From Microvirga pakistanensis (GTDB lineage Bacteria > Pseudomonadota > Alphaproteobacteria > Rhizobiales > Beijerinckiaceae), in the NCBI RefSeq assembly GCF_004458765.1, contig NZ_SPJX01000710.1, forward strand, positions 62,001 to 126,000: 64,000 nt of DNA, read 5' to 3'. Both the position numbers and the translations under genes were made by a program. Shown here piece by piece: positions 8,401 through 19,900 of the stretch (position 1 is the first letter of the stretch; each line of letters opens with the position of its first letter). The notes beneath the pieces were generated by a model. It made no database searches, was not told where the DNA came from, and saw nothing but the letters and a program-made list of their open reading frames with translations.

Positions 8401-10989
8401 GACTACTCGCGTGATGTCCCTCTCACCGACATCCGTGAGGCGCAGATCGCTCGCAATGTCGGCGACGGTGCTGCGCAGGGCGACGGTGAAGGTTGTCTGT
8501 GGCTCGAAGCGCGGCGGCCGCGCCGTGCCTCCCGTGCGCCAACGGCGGTAGGCGTTAGCTTCCCGATCCGCCTCTTCCTTAGGCATCAGCACGCCGACCG
8601 CCTCGGCCGGCTCGCTGCGCAGGTGGCGCCGGCCTGCAACCTTCACCTTCTCGCATCCGCGCGGCACGGCAGCAGCGGGGATCGCCTCGAACGCCTCCTT
8701 TGCCGCGGCCCCGCTCAGTGTCGCTCCCCCGAGATAGTAGGCGGCGAAGCCGACCCGTCCGAAGGCGCCGAAGCGCAGCACGCCGGTGAGCTCGCTGTCC
8801 TCGCTTTTCTTCTTGCCGACGCTTTGCGGGAGCTCGAAGCGGCGGCCGAGCGGAATATCGATCCTGCCATCAGCCGTGATGGTCTTGTCGCGAACAGTAG
8901 TGTCGAGCCCCATCGGCTCCCCGATGAAGGAGATCTCCGCCTCGTCCGCCGCTGCGATGGTCACGTTAACCCCGCTCGCCGTCGTCAGCTTCGCCGTGCG
9001 AGGCATGGAGCGGTCGACCGTCGACTGCGACAGTTCTCGATCACTGCCCTCACCGTAGAGCCCTTTGATCGTCCTCTCGAGATCCGCGCCGGGGAACGGG
9101 TCGTCGTAGGCGACGCGCTTGCGTGTCAGAGGCCGCCAAGCGTAGCTGTCGACGACGATGGAGCCGCAGGCGCTCAGCGTTCCCTGCGGGAGGCCAAGGA
9201 ACGGAATGCGCCCGACGAGCAGGTCGTCGGCATCAAGATAGGTGTCGTCACAGGCCGCATTGGCGCTCTGCCGCGCCGCGCCCACCCGCCGCGAAAGCTC
9301 CGACGCGCAACCGAACGCCACGACTGACAGGCCGCCCGAGCGGAGCGCGAATCCTTCCGCCCCGGCCGCGGTGTCGTCGGGGCTCTCGGTGGCCGGCGGC
9401 TGCTTCGCCACGGCGGGGCGGACGGCTGTCATCATCCTGTCCGCGCGCATCTCGAAATCGCGAGCGGCTGAACGCAGGTCGGCCGACACCAGCTCGAAGC
9501 GCGGCGCGCCGTTCGCGGTGGTGCCGCCGAGGAGCAGCACTCCGTCGCGCTGCGCCAGGATGTCGTCGTCGCCGGGTTGCTGCGTGCCCGCCACGAGGCA
9601 AAGCTCCTCGCGCGTGGCGGGCAGGAACTGGAGCGGCACCGCCGTCCCACCGCTCCCCCTGAAGGTCGCCTTCGCGAGGGTCCAGCGAGTATGACTTCCA
9701 GCGGCCTCCACCCCCGGCGCGAGCCCCTCGGCCGGAGCGAGGCGGACGAACATATAGGCGACCCCGGAGGCATTGCCGGCCCTCGCCAGCGCAGCCGCGA
9801 TCGGCCCGAAGTCGACGCTGACGTCGTAGAACGTACGCATGACGCGGCCGATGTCTGGCGCCTCGTCGAGCGCGACCAGTCGAGCGGTCGCGGAGTATCC
9901 TTCGGGCTCGCTGCCGACGTGCCAGTCGTCCGTGCTCGGAGGCGGTTTGTAGTCCGTCCCCGGGCTCACCGTCTCGTCTGGATTGGTGCGCGACTGGCTC
10001 GCCTCAAGCTGAGCGAATTCTTCCTCGCCGATCGCACTGCCGAGCAAGAAGCGGATCCTCAGTTCCAGCAGCCGCTTGTAGATTGCCGGGAGGCCCTTGG
10101 TCATGTGCTCGGGCGCGCAGCTCTCCTGCCCCTTGCGCTCGCGTAGCGCCTTTGCGCACTCTTCGGCGAGACCGTTGGCGAGCGCCATGCCGAGCTTCTG
10201 CATCACCCCGCACTCCGCCGACGCATCGCTGAAGCCGAGCTCGATCGCAGCCTTGCGCTTCCTCTTGGTGATAGTGATGTTGTTCGGTGGCTTTTCCAAC
10301 TGGCTTTTCCCGGGCGTATTCTCGCCCGCGTCGAGTTCGGTATAAAGCGTCTTGAGCACCTCCGACCCGTCGAGGAACTTCTTCGCCTCATTGAGGGCCA
10401 AGCCGCGAAGCAACTCACGTTCTGCCTGGGGATCAGGGGCGAACGCAACGCGAAGAGACTCCAGCGCGCGCGCCATCTTGGTGAGGAGGGCAACGTCGCC
10501 CTCCTTGCCGCTGAGGCACACGACCCGCTCGTCCGACGCGATTTTCTCGAACGCCTGGAGTGCGTCCGCGAACGTCTTGAAGTCGCCCGGCTTGTCCGGC
10601 ATCAGGCGGCGCCACATCGCGTCGGCGTGGTCGAGCTTGCCGCGCTTGTTCGACCAGGGCTTGATTGCTGGTGGTTGATCACCCTCCGCAGCGCTGCTGA
10701 GTATCAGCGTCTCCCCTGCGTTGCAGGGCGTGGCCAGGCCGGACAGGGGGAAGGTGACAAGCTTCACCTCCACTTGACATCGTCCCATCAGCGTCTCAAT
10801 GGTCGACGGCCAGTCTGCAAGCGAAACAGCTCCTTGCGTCGGCGTGGCCGGCTTTACCGGGCGCAACGCGAAGGTGAGTTTCAGCTTCCCGTTTTCCGTG
10901 CCGGAAGGGATGGTGCGTGCGAGCACATTGGCGAAGTATTGCGGCATCTTCGCCGGCTTTGATTCGGTGGCGTTCGTGTGGCGTGCCAT
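5437..10989 (-). CDS. 1850-residue protein of unknown function
   Basis: No recognisable domain was found. The protein begins MARHTNATESKPAKMPQYFA and has no signal peptide or obvious membrane segment. It is mostly mixed alpha/beta with many charged and Pro residues, with some cysteines in the central part (QDCFPCKPPK, EGCRCINV, PCPELARCG) and an arginine-rich beta-like C-terminal third. The start is fixed by the TAATG junction: the ATG at 10989 shares its A with the TAA stop of the upstream 3154-residue gene, so translation is probably coupled. The open frame extends upstream but only inside that neighbour. Its size, coupling and position imply that it acts together with the giant protein and the 102-residue protein. 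I cannot assign a reaction. Confidence 0.8.
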   Translation of the reverse strand: MARHTNATESKPAKMPQYFANVLARTIPSGTENGKLKLTFALRPVKPATPTQGAVSLADWPSTIETLMGRCQVEVKLVTFPLSGLATPCNAGETLILSSAAEGDQPPAIKPWSNKRGKLDHADAMWRRLMPDKPGDFKTFADALQAFEKIASDERVVCLSGKEGDVALLTKMARALESLRVAFAPDPQAERELLRGLALNEAKKFLDGSEVLKTLYTELDAGENTPGKSQLEKPPNNITITKRKRKAAIELGFSDASAECGVMQKLGMALANGLAEECAKALRERKGQESCAPEHMTKGLPAIYKRLLELRIRFLLGSAIGEEEFAQLEASQSRTNPDETVSPGTDYKPPPSTDDWHVGSEPEGYSATARLVALDEAPDIGRVMRTFYDVSVDFGPIAAALARAGNASGVAYMFVRLAPAEGLAPGVEAAGSHTRWTLAKATFRGSGGTAVPLQFLPATREELCLVAGTQQPGDDDILAQRDGVLLLGGTTANGAPRFELVSADLRSAARDFEMRADRMMTAVRPAVAKQPPATESPDDTAAGAEGFALRSGGLSVVAFGCASELSRRVGAARQSANAACDDTYLDADDLLVGRIPFLGLPQGTLSACGSIVVDSYAWRPLTRKRVAYDDPFPGADLERTIKGLYGEGSDRELSQSTVDRSMPRTAKLTTASGVNVTIAAADEAEISFIGEPMGLDTTVRDKTITADGRIDIPLGRRFELPQSVGKKKSEDSELTGVLRFGAFGRVGFAAYYLGGATLSGAAAKEAFEAIPAAAVPRGCEKVKVAGRRHLRSEPAEAVGVLMPKEEADREANAYRRWRTGGTARPPRFEPQTTFTVALRSTVADIASDLRLTDVGERDITRVVVPPVLPLAMAEKHAVFDDAPQDCFPCKPPKIEVVERIPRWRDAYHEPTKVARPVDGLRGIHADAAWGGFPILRRDKESAADRIAIGDAAFDDGRTWLEEAKDWSKMLAEGERRKPPATRAGDGVFAHLATKTVAQGRTVPIYPDPMAEGLVLRLRRRGDLSRDADGPVLVVPLVEAERYPDVVPVAVTVERAPVGPNGSLPASAIERRGYVIVEGCRCINVVVRLAPGDRRELDLWPLPSVRTMVAWSELIDTAATMWLEGGLAGVEGLAEPPADPCPELARCGIAGHRAAGKPVLDALAERLREVMKCRPIPQLARVRTLTVTHATTRPVLHPFPERLALRRVGTALQKGGQQLGEAIVRRPQPLPPEWQAGGSPEANAVPGGTSVDLAGFVRIHVPSTEAVEVVVCGIAPLGEKMDDPDRRRTPADVVLGEYPRRSPAPDAPQIPDSELYGFKVSRSGAVTFAPREALWAKFGNIAAQAARDAAMEPTGEAFLSLHALFARPEATAPASPDEVTAQIGSLFTDTGARRVRVKIRAVSSHATSFATRPFVRNGLYQASHPLPAEETVRTTEWSDPIWIPASDRPASPVAAAEAHPAISERQVKPRGRGHTDTAIAVERVNAVRLWLARPWFSSGEGERLGIVLWPPVKRPKRLFRPIPDVRRPSTQETTPVLPRVDYMVLDRFAEIDLPGAGPFISRWGSDPIEMFPMTGWRDWRIPNSVFADMPPADTEDAQDVGPYGARLVQNVPMPIPEMDSKDDTSQKERGDGKDEKPNSIQRYLNVDLLTFAPRFDIDREQWFVDLTLDPGPMIAPFVRLGVVRYQEHAPRDLQVSYPGDPFQFQMLTRRQTTVWVEADRNAPDRSIVRVEISGPASPDPEPGAIGLIDQAVVTRVQVRIVGVDPQTGIVRLRAQSVVAQDASGDCACWRTGFRVPNTALDPKRLTLTVFVEERSHRPPTARTEFERDFGASSPRYVTEIGVPHRLAPPAK

Positions 10990-13900
10990 TAGAAATATCC
11001 CACTGAGCGGGCGGAGCTGAAGTACGAGCGCCAGATCGCGTAGTTCTCGTCCTGGCCTTGCACGTCGAGACGGAGGGCAGGGCCGGCGATGGCACCGCCG
11101 CCGGCCTGGGCGAGGAGGATGGGCGCGCCCCATAGGCCGGCCGTCTTGCCGGCGGTGGAGAAGCCCTTGCCTTCCTTCTTCCACACCGTGATGGCGAACC
11201 TGATCTTGGCGAACCCAACCGAGAACGAATAGCGGAACACGGCGGAGCCGGTCATCGCGCCGGTGCCGTCCTGCCCGATCGTCACCGTCAGCGAGGTGGA
11301 GATCGAGAAGATCGCAATGTGGCCCGACCCGCCGGCGAAAAAGTCGCCGGAGATCTCGGTGTAGCTCCCGACCTTGCTGATGAAGATGCCGACCGAGATG
11401 CGCGCCTGGATGGTGAGCGGCCCGTAGGACGCAGCGCCGCCGCCGCCGAACACGAAACTCGCGTCGAAGCCGACGATCCGCCGCCCATCTGATTGGATCG
11501 CGAAGTGGCCGCCACCGCCCCAGATCCCGGCGATAATCATGAACGGGCTTTCGCGCGATGACAGCGAGGCGCGAAACGCGGCCGGCTTCTTTTCGAACGG
11601 CAGCACTGCGGACGCGGCCAGCCCGACGTTCATAAACGTCGCGCCGCCGAGATTGATGCCGGGAATGTTGATCGCGTAGCCGGCCTCAATCCCGACCATA
11701 CCTGGTGCGCGGCGGACGTAGGCGCCCCCGCCGCTGCCTGTGAGCGAAGCAGCCAGCTCCTCGACGAACTCGAGCTCCTTACCGATTCTGAAATCGACGA
11801 AGTCGATGTCGAACTTCGGGTCGCTTCCCGCCGTCCACGACATACGCGCCGCGGAGAAGACCAGGGTGAGCGCATCGAAGCCACCGAGGAGGTGTATTTC
11901 GAAAGGCGACAGCTCCGCCTGAGCCGCCGCCTCCACCCGTGGCGCCTCCCCGTCGAGCGTCGGGCCGAAGTCGACAATATTTACGGAGGTGGCGATGAAA
12001 CGGCCCGACTCGCCAGCCCCGATAGGGATCGGGACGAAGATGTCGAGGAACTTGTCGATGGGCGCGTCGAAGGTCATCTCTGTGCGCACGCGGGTCGGAA
12101 CGATCCGTTTGAGTTCCTGCGCGATGAGGTTGCGTACTGCGTTGAAGTCGACGAGCGCCGAGACATTCGCCCGTGCCAGCGAGGCGACAACATCGCCCAC
12201 GTTGTCCGCGATCTGCGCCACCGCGAAACCGGTGGTCCCCTGCCATTCATTGAGCAGACCGCGCAGCAGGGCGAGCTTGGCTACGGGCTGCCCGGCGGAG
12301 TTGAGCAGGGCGATCGCGTTTTCCTCCGAGGCGAGAGCGTCCTGAGGTCTCTTGGGATTAGCGGCGAGGAGTTCGCCTTTCTCTTTCGCGACCTGATCGC
12401 TCGGCCGCTCCGGGCCGCGCACCGCGACAAACAGGAAGCGCGGGTCAAAGTCGTTCCCGGCCAGCCCGACGAGTTGCAGCGTCCGCGCGAGCTGGCGGCC
12501 GGTATCTGAGAGATTCCCATCGGCGCCGGACAGCACGTCGAGCGCGCTGGCGCGGGCGTTGACAACCCTGCGGTAAACGGAGACGAGTTCGCCGAGGCGG
12601 CCTTGCCCGAACACCCCTGTGATCAACCAGTTGCGGGCCTCAATCGCCTGCCTACCTGCCTCCTTGCGCATGGCGGCCTGCAGCGCGGCCACGGCCCGCG
12701 CCGCGTCCGCGTACACGGCGGAGCGCACCGCACCGCCGTCCTTGATCACGTCGACCGTGGTGATGACGGCCTTTCTCAGTTCGGCGAAGGAGCTTTGCAG
12801 AGACCCGCGAAGGGTGTCTGCGGCAGCCAGCTTGGCGTCCAGGGTGGTCGCCGCGGCAACCGCGTTAATCTCCCGCTCGAGCTTGGCTTGAGCCTCATTC
12901 AGGGCGGCCGTCTTAGCCGCGATGCTATCGGCGGTGAGCTCGCCGAGCGTCCTCAAGAAACGCGCCTGGAGGATGTCGTAAGCCGGGCGGAAAAGGGCCA
13001 GCTCGGCGCCGAGGATACCATTCGGCGCGACGCTCTCGATCAGGTTGCGCGCGGTGGCCTGCGCGGTGGCGAGGGCATTGCTCGTGCTCGCAGCAAGCTC
13101 TGCCTGTGCGGCCGCCAGCGCCGCGACTTCGAAGCGCGCGGCAGCCACGTCGATCCGGCCCGCGAGGGTTTGGAGCGCCGCCTTCTGCGCCTCCGTCGCG
13201 GCTGTGATGCCGTCGGCGACACTTTTCGACGCCGTCGCGACCGCGCCAGCGCAGTCGCTCGCGATGGCGAAGACGTCTTGCGCGATCTGTGGCCAAACCG
13301 CGAGGACACCCAGGACCGCCTCATGCGGGTAGGCGTCGACCAGGGCGTTGAGGTTGGCCAAAGTGGGTGTGGCCTGCACGGCCGCGAGGCTGGCGCGAGC
13401 GGCGGCGGCCTTTGCCGCGAGGTCGCGCGCGGCGACGTCGGCGCGGCCAACGGTTGCGGCGAAGCGGCGGAAGCCGGCGACAACCGTTCCGCGGACCAGG
13501 GCGAGCCCTGTCTTGACCGCGTTCAAGGCGTTGGAGGATCCGCTGCCGAAATCATCGACGAAATCGCGCTCGGCGCGAAGCACGTCGGCAAGGAATTCGA
13601 CCAAGGGCGCGAAGCGGAACGCAGCGTTCCCGGCTGCTGTCGACCCGAACGCGTCGTTTACGGCCTCAACTGCAGCGTCGACGGTGGCTGCGGTGCCGCT
13701 GCCCGCCTGAGCGTCGAGCCTCCCGATCTGCGCGCTCGCAGCGTCGATCGCCTCGAGCAGGGCGGCGGGTGCGGCGATCGTGCCTCCGCCCGGTGCAGCG
13801 TCCCGGGTGAGGAACGCGGCAACCTCGATCCCCACGGCAAGGAGGTTCGCGGCAGCGCGGATCGCCTTCTCCAGCACCGCGGGGGTGAGCGCGTCGAGCT

Positions 13901-16900
13901 CAGCGGCGAAGGCGCCGTCGAGGATCAGCCGGTCGAGCTCCTTGGCGAGGTCGAACGCGGCGCCCACCTTCGCTTCCAGCGGCGCGCCTCCACCCAAGGT
14001 CTCGTGCGCCAGACGAATGCGCCCGCTCGTTGCGCGCAGGTCGTCCAAGCTCAACCCGAACAGGTTGCTCGCGAGCTCATCGAGCGCCTTTGCCAGCTGC
14101 CGCTCCGCTTGGCGCTTCAGCTCCGTGTAGGTCTGGCGCAGTTCCTCGCTCGTCGGAATCAGCCCGTTCAACTCGTCGATCCGGGCCGTCAGGCGCCTGA
14201 TCTCGGCGTCGAGGCTTTTCAAAGTCGCGACCGTAGCGACCTGCTTGTCAACGTCGTCGAGAACCTCGTCCCAGCCATCGGCGGCGATGCCGGCGAGCTC
14301 GGTTCGCGCCGCTGCCCGCGTGGCGGCGGCAACGTCGAACCGGTCGAGGTTGAGCAGAACGGCCTGTAGGTCGTCGCCGTTCGCGAAGGCCTCATCGACC
14401 GCGCTGCGCAGGATCCGCGCGACCGTGCGGCGCGCGGCATCAGTCACACTTGGTGCTTCCCCGTTCGACAGGAACGGAACCACGGTGTCCACGATCGCCG
14501 CCGCAGCGTCGAGGTCGACGGGCTGATTGGCGGTCCCAAGGCGCTTGCGTAGCTCTTGCCTGATCTCACCCAGGATCACGCGGGCCGCGATTTCAGCGAG
14601 GTCGGCGGCGGCGAAGGCGCGTAACTGCTCGACCCAGACGAGGAAGCGGGTGACATCGCCGAGCTCATCGCTGAACAAGCGACTCAGCTCCAGCTTCAGC
14701 GGCGAGATCGGGTCGCGCGCGACGGCGTCGAGCGCCTCCACGAGGTTGCGGCCCGCCGTCGGAATCCGCGTCACCAGCTTCAGCGCCGCTTCCGCGTTCG
14801 CCTCGCCCTCCACCGCCTGCAGTGCGAGGCGCAGCGCGGTGATGGCGCTCGCTACGGCCGGATAGACGTTCGAGAGCTCGAGCGCCTTGCCTGCGATCGA
14901 GACGTTGGCTTCGTTGAATGCTGTCTCGATGTCGGCGGCCAGAGTCCGCAGCCGCGCGATCACCTCCTCGCGGATGAACGCGATGGCCTCATCGACGCTT
15001 CTGCGCGCCGCAGCGCCGTACTCCATCGTCTCCCGGATCAGCGGGGCGATGTCGGCAGCGCTGACCGCGGTGCTGATGACTTCGCTCAACTTGATCACGC
15101 CAAACAGGAGGCAATCGTCGTTGCCGAGGATGAGCTCGATCAGTTGCTTGATCTCGTTTCCGCCGGCCTCCGGCGGCACGAACTGGGCCGGCTCGATCCC
15201 GTCGCCGACAGGGGTCTTCCACCAGGGGAGCTGCGGGGCCAGGGCTGCGATCTGCACCGGCGGCGTGAGTAGGGCGCAGCTGAACTCGGGCGGCGCAGCA
15301 GGCTTCGCGTGTCGAAGCGGCGCCTTCAGCGTCATCGGGCCGTTGCGCCGGCTCAGCAAGGCGAGCCAGCCTGCAGGCCTGCCGATCCCGCCGACCCGGT
15401 CGCCGCGGTTGCCCGCGTCGAGGCGCGTCGGCGTGAGGACGTTGAGAACGGCCTCCATGCGGCGCGCGCGCTCATCGGTCAGCCGCGCCTCGGCACTCCG
15501 CTCGGGAAGCCCGCTGCGCAGGTACGCGCTGTCGAAAGCGGCGACGCAGGTGTTGCCCGTGCGTTCGCCGACGAGGCGCGCGATCCTGTCTAGCCGCAGC
15601 ACCGCGAACTGGATGAACGGGTAGAATGGGGGTTGGTCGCTCTGCCGCAGGATCGGGGCGAAGTCGAAGTTCTCGCGCCGCTTCCCGATCGCGATGCCGC
15701 GCTGCTCCAAGAACGGCTTGTCGGCGGCAACGCCGCAGGCAGCAGGTGCTCCGTTCTCCGTGCAGGCGCACACTGCTGCCGTGTCCTGCGAGGGCGGCGC
15801 TACCCCCGGCTGCAGGCCGGGGCGGCCCTCAACGCCGATCGTCCAGGCCAGCGTTTCGTAGGTAGTGTCTCCCTCGCTGATCTCCTTGGCGTAGCGCCGC
15901 GCCGCCCCACCGTGCACGCACACGCGAGGGCTCGAAGGATCGAATTCGGGGTTCCATGTCTCCGTGGCGATGCCGCCCGGGAGATCGTTGTAGTAAGCCG
16001 CCAGATGCGCGACGGTGTCCCTGTCGTCGGCCGCGACCGCGTCCACGAAGATGAGCGGCATTCGCAGCCTCTGCGGCGCTGCATCAATGCGAAACTCGAA
16101 GGTGACATTGCCGCCTTCGTGCGGAGCGGTGCGCGGCCAGAACGCGAGCCCGCGCCCGCCCGGAACCGCAATGCGCCCGCTGGCGGACACTACCGGTGGT
16201 CCGCCACGGCTGTCTGATGGTCCCTCCAGCGGATCAAGGAGGTCGGGCGTCTTCTCCGTGCAGATGGTGAGCGTTCGGCACGGCCAGCCGCGGCCGTCGT
16301 CCGGTTGCCCGTCATAGGACTCCTTGATCGGCTCAGAGCAGCGGATGAAGAAGCGTTGGACGAGATAGGCCGTCGGGCCGCGCCCCGTGGTGCCGATTTC
16401 AGGCCGCCCGTCGTAGCGTCGTTCCGTGATCTTCGTGAGCGTTGCCCTTGAGCCGAAGGGGAACAGATATCCCTTGTACACCAGTTCGACGTGAATGTCG
16501 CGACCGATGACCGCTCGGTGGCGCCAGCGCTGCAGCACCAACGCCTCGTAGATAGGGTCTCGCGCGCGCGTGCGGGCGGCCGCGGGCGGCTGGAACGCAG
16601 TGTCGAGGTCCAGCGTGCCTCCGAGGGAGGTGAGGCGCAGCTCGCGGAAGTCGAGCGCCTTCGGCCTGTAGATCGCGCTCGCCGCCTGCTTGGTCGTCTC
16701 CTCCAGCTCAAGATCAATCAGCGCGTACCTCGGCGGCGGGGCGAACACCGATGAGTCTTTGCGAAGTTCGTCCGGCTGCGTCGGGTTCGCCGCGCCGCTC
16801 GTGCGCATGCCGTGCACGGACGACAGCTTCACCAGTTGGTCCCGGTCGAACGCATCCATCGAGCCGCGGAACGACGGCTCGACTGCGTCGGACGCTGTGA

Positions 16901-19900
16901 CTGGCTTTTCCACCACCTTGCCATCGACGAGTTGGAGACTCGGAAGCGCCCACGGCGCCCGGGCGCCGCGCGGCGGCGGGTCGTACACCGTGGCGACACT
17001 CGCTGCGCTGACGGCGTCGTCGCCAGGCGACAGCCGGCTCGCCAGCCTGCGCAGGAAGGTCGCGGGACGGAAGTCGTCCGACCAAACCGCGCGCAGCAAC
17101 GCTGGCGGATGGTCGGGTGACAGGTTCGCCGACCAGATCGGGACCGACTGGGGAAGGGGAACCCCCAACGGCTCCTCGCCGGTAGCGACGCCCGGGGCGA
17201 CGGGTTGCCTCTGTACCCAAGTTGCGTCCTGCGCCGCCGCGAGCTGGAGGCGGAACGGCAGCTCTATCACGCTCTCGTCGGGCCGCGGCGCCAGGGCGGC
17301 GTGGGTGTAGAGTTCGCTCGTATGAGTCGCCACGGTGCCGAGATCGCGCGGCGCGAACCCCTGGAGGCGCAGCATCTCCGCGTCGTCCTGAAACCGTGCG
17401 AGGGTGCCATCCGGTTCGCGCTGGCGCAGGACGCGTGCGCGCAGCGGCGTCATCGCCTCGCGCTTACGCCAGTCGAGCAACGTTTCCAGCGCGAACGGGC
17501 GCGGTGATGCGGGAGCACGCGTGCCGGGATCGATCCAGCTGAACGCGAGCCGCGAGGAGCCGGCGAGCCGTGCCCGCGTCCGCGTCTTGAACGGATCCCG
17601 CCCTTCGCCTGACAGCTCGGTGTATTCGGCGAATACGCGGTCCGCGAACGTTTTCGCGTCGCCGGCGAGATCGTTCGCCCACCAGGTCGAGATGAACTCG
17701 CCGGCCTTCTCCCTCACCGCCGCATGGTCCGAGCGGAGCGCCCTCTCGCGCCAGAAATCGCGAAACGCCTTATAGTCGAAAGCGACCCGTTCCTTGACCT
17801 CCGTCAGGCGTTCCTGTGCGATCCGTGCGTTGTCCCCCTGGATCTCAAGAACGGTTGTCTTCAGCTCGCCGGCGATCCGCTCGAAGGCGGCGCGCACCGT
17901 GGGGTCGGGGGTAGCAAACCGCTCGAACGCCTCCCTGACCAGTCGATTGTTCGAAGTTTTCTCCGGTGGGGACCACTTCCCGTCAGGACGCCACGCTTCG
18001 ACGCCGAACAGGCGGCCCTTGAAGCGGGCGGAGGCGGCCTCCTGCCCACCGCTCTGGGCGCGCAGCACGTTCCAAGCGAGCGCGCTCGCGTCAGGGTCGA
18101 GATCCTTGGAGCCGATATAGATCTTCTGGTCGTCGGGAAGGCGGCGCTGCCCAGCTGCCCTCGCGTCGAAATCCTTGGCGAACGTATCGAAGGTCCCAAG
18201 CCCAACCAGAAGCTCTTCAATGTCGGGCCCAGGCGCCTTCTTTTGCACCTCAGCCAGCCAGGCGGCAGCGTACCGGCGCAACTCGCGGCGGACGTTCGCC
18301 TTGTCGTGACGCGTCCCGGTTCGAAGCGCAGCGAAGTTCTTCCGGACCGTATCAACGGTGGCGACCTTGTCGTGGTCGGCCGCAAGCTGCAGCCAAGGAA
18401 TGTCGGGCGGCGAGACACCCGGGTTCTCGGTCCTGAGATAAGCCTGCTCAGCGACGTGTTGCGGAGCAAACACCGCCATCACCACCGGCAATTTGGCCTT
18501 GTCGACAGGTAGCGTGTCGGCCGGGTCGGGCACGGGGTCAGGCCGCAACTGCGGCTCTCCGACATCAAGCCCTGCGCGCAGGCGCATGTTGGCGAACCTG
18601 ACGTCGAGCACGGTGTGATCGAACGCGCGCCGAACCTTGACCTCGAAATCGTCGAGCGGGACGTCCGCCGCCGCTGCCGCCCCGCCTTTTGCAGGCGCGC
18701 GCGGGCCGTCGATCTCGATCACCCCGTGCTGCTGCAGCGCACCGGCTTTGGCGAGCGCCTCCACATCGACTGAGATGAGCTTGTCGAAACCCGCGACGGG
18801 GAGCCCCTGCAAGGCTAGAACGATCTCGCCGTCGATCTGGCGCTGGCGCTGCGGTGCGCGCCGCACGATCTCGCACACCCCGGTGGGATCGTCGCCCAGC
18901 CTGAAGGGCAGTCCGGCCAATCGCGCGCGCAGGGAGAACGCGTTCACGGTGCGCTCGCCGAGCACCGCATCGAGGCGCACGTCCCGATCGGGCACCGGCG
19001 GGCCGGCATTTCCGTCTTGCGCATCCGTCAGAAGCCGCAGTGGCCCCCACGCGCGCGTCACAAGCCTGGCGAGCGGATCGTCGCCGGGAGGCGGCGGCAG
19101 CACGTCCTTTAGTGGATCCTCGACGGACTCGACAACGGTGGCGATCGGCTGGCCCCCAATAGGCCCGGCCTTGACCACCCCCGCCAACACGAGCTCCCAC
19201 CTCCCGCTGAGATCCCTGAGGAGAAACCTCGGCGCTGCGGCTTCTTCTGCCGCCTGTCTTGCCGCGGCCGCCACCTGCGCCGGCGTTCGCGCCGCCGCTG
19301 TGGCCGCGGTCGCTGATTTGCCAGGGCCGGGCGGCAGACGGGCCTCGATGTCGAGCGCGGCGAGATGCTCGGTGCCGGCATGGAGCAACGCCCCGATCTG
19401 ACCTCCGAACGCGACCGTGACCGCGCGGCGGCCGCTGTCGGCCTCCGGCGTGGCGCGCACCTGGCTCTTCACCGTGACGGCGGTGGAGGGTACCGTGAGA
19501 ATGGTCTTGTTAGCGGGGGATCCGGCGAACTGTTTTATGGCGAGGGTGACGATATCGTCCGGCGGCGCATAGCGATCGCTGCCGAACGCGATGTGGAAGC
19601 GCGGTTTTTCTCTCGCAACGTCTTTTCGGGTCAGCCAGCCGAAGCGGACCACGCTGAACTGGACCAAGCCGTCGAACAGCGTCGCGCTCGAGTTCGCATG
19701 CCGGTGCACGGTCCAAAGCAGCGAGGGCTCCGGCGCAACGCCGGGGCTGTCGACGCCGGGCACGCGTTCCTGCCGCAACTCGGCGAGAAACAGCCCCTTT
19801 GCTTTGATGGGCTTGGCCAGCACCGCGGACAGCGTCGCCTGCACCCAGTTCCCGGCGACCACCAACTCGAGTCCCTGCAGCCCTGCCGCGAAATGGTCCA

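Noticed and set aside
12603..14369. 588-codon plus-strand frame antisense to the giant gene
   Set aside because: The minus-strand frame is coupled and signal-bearing, while this one has Arg/Gly-rich composition and no start context.
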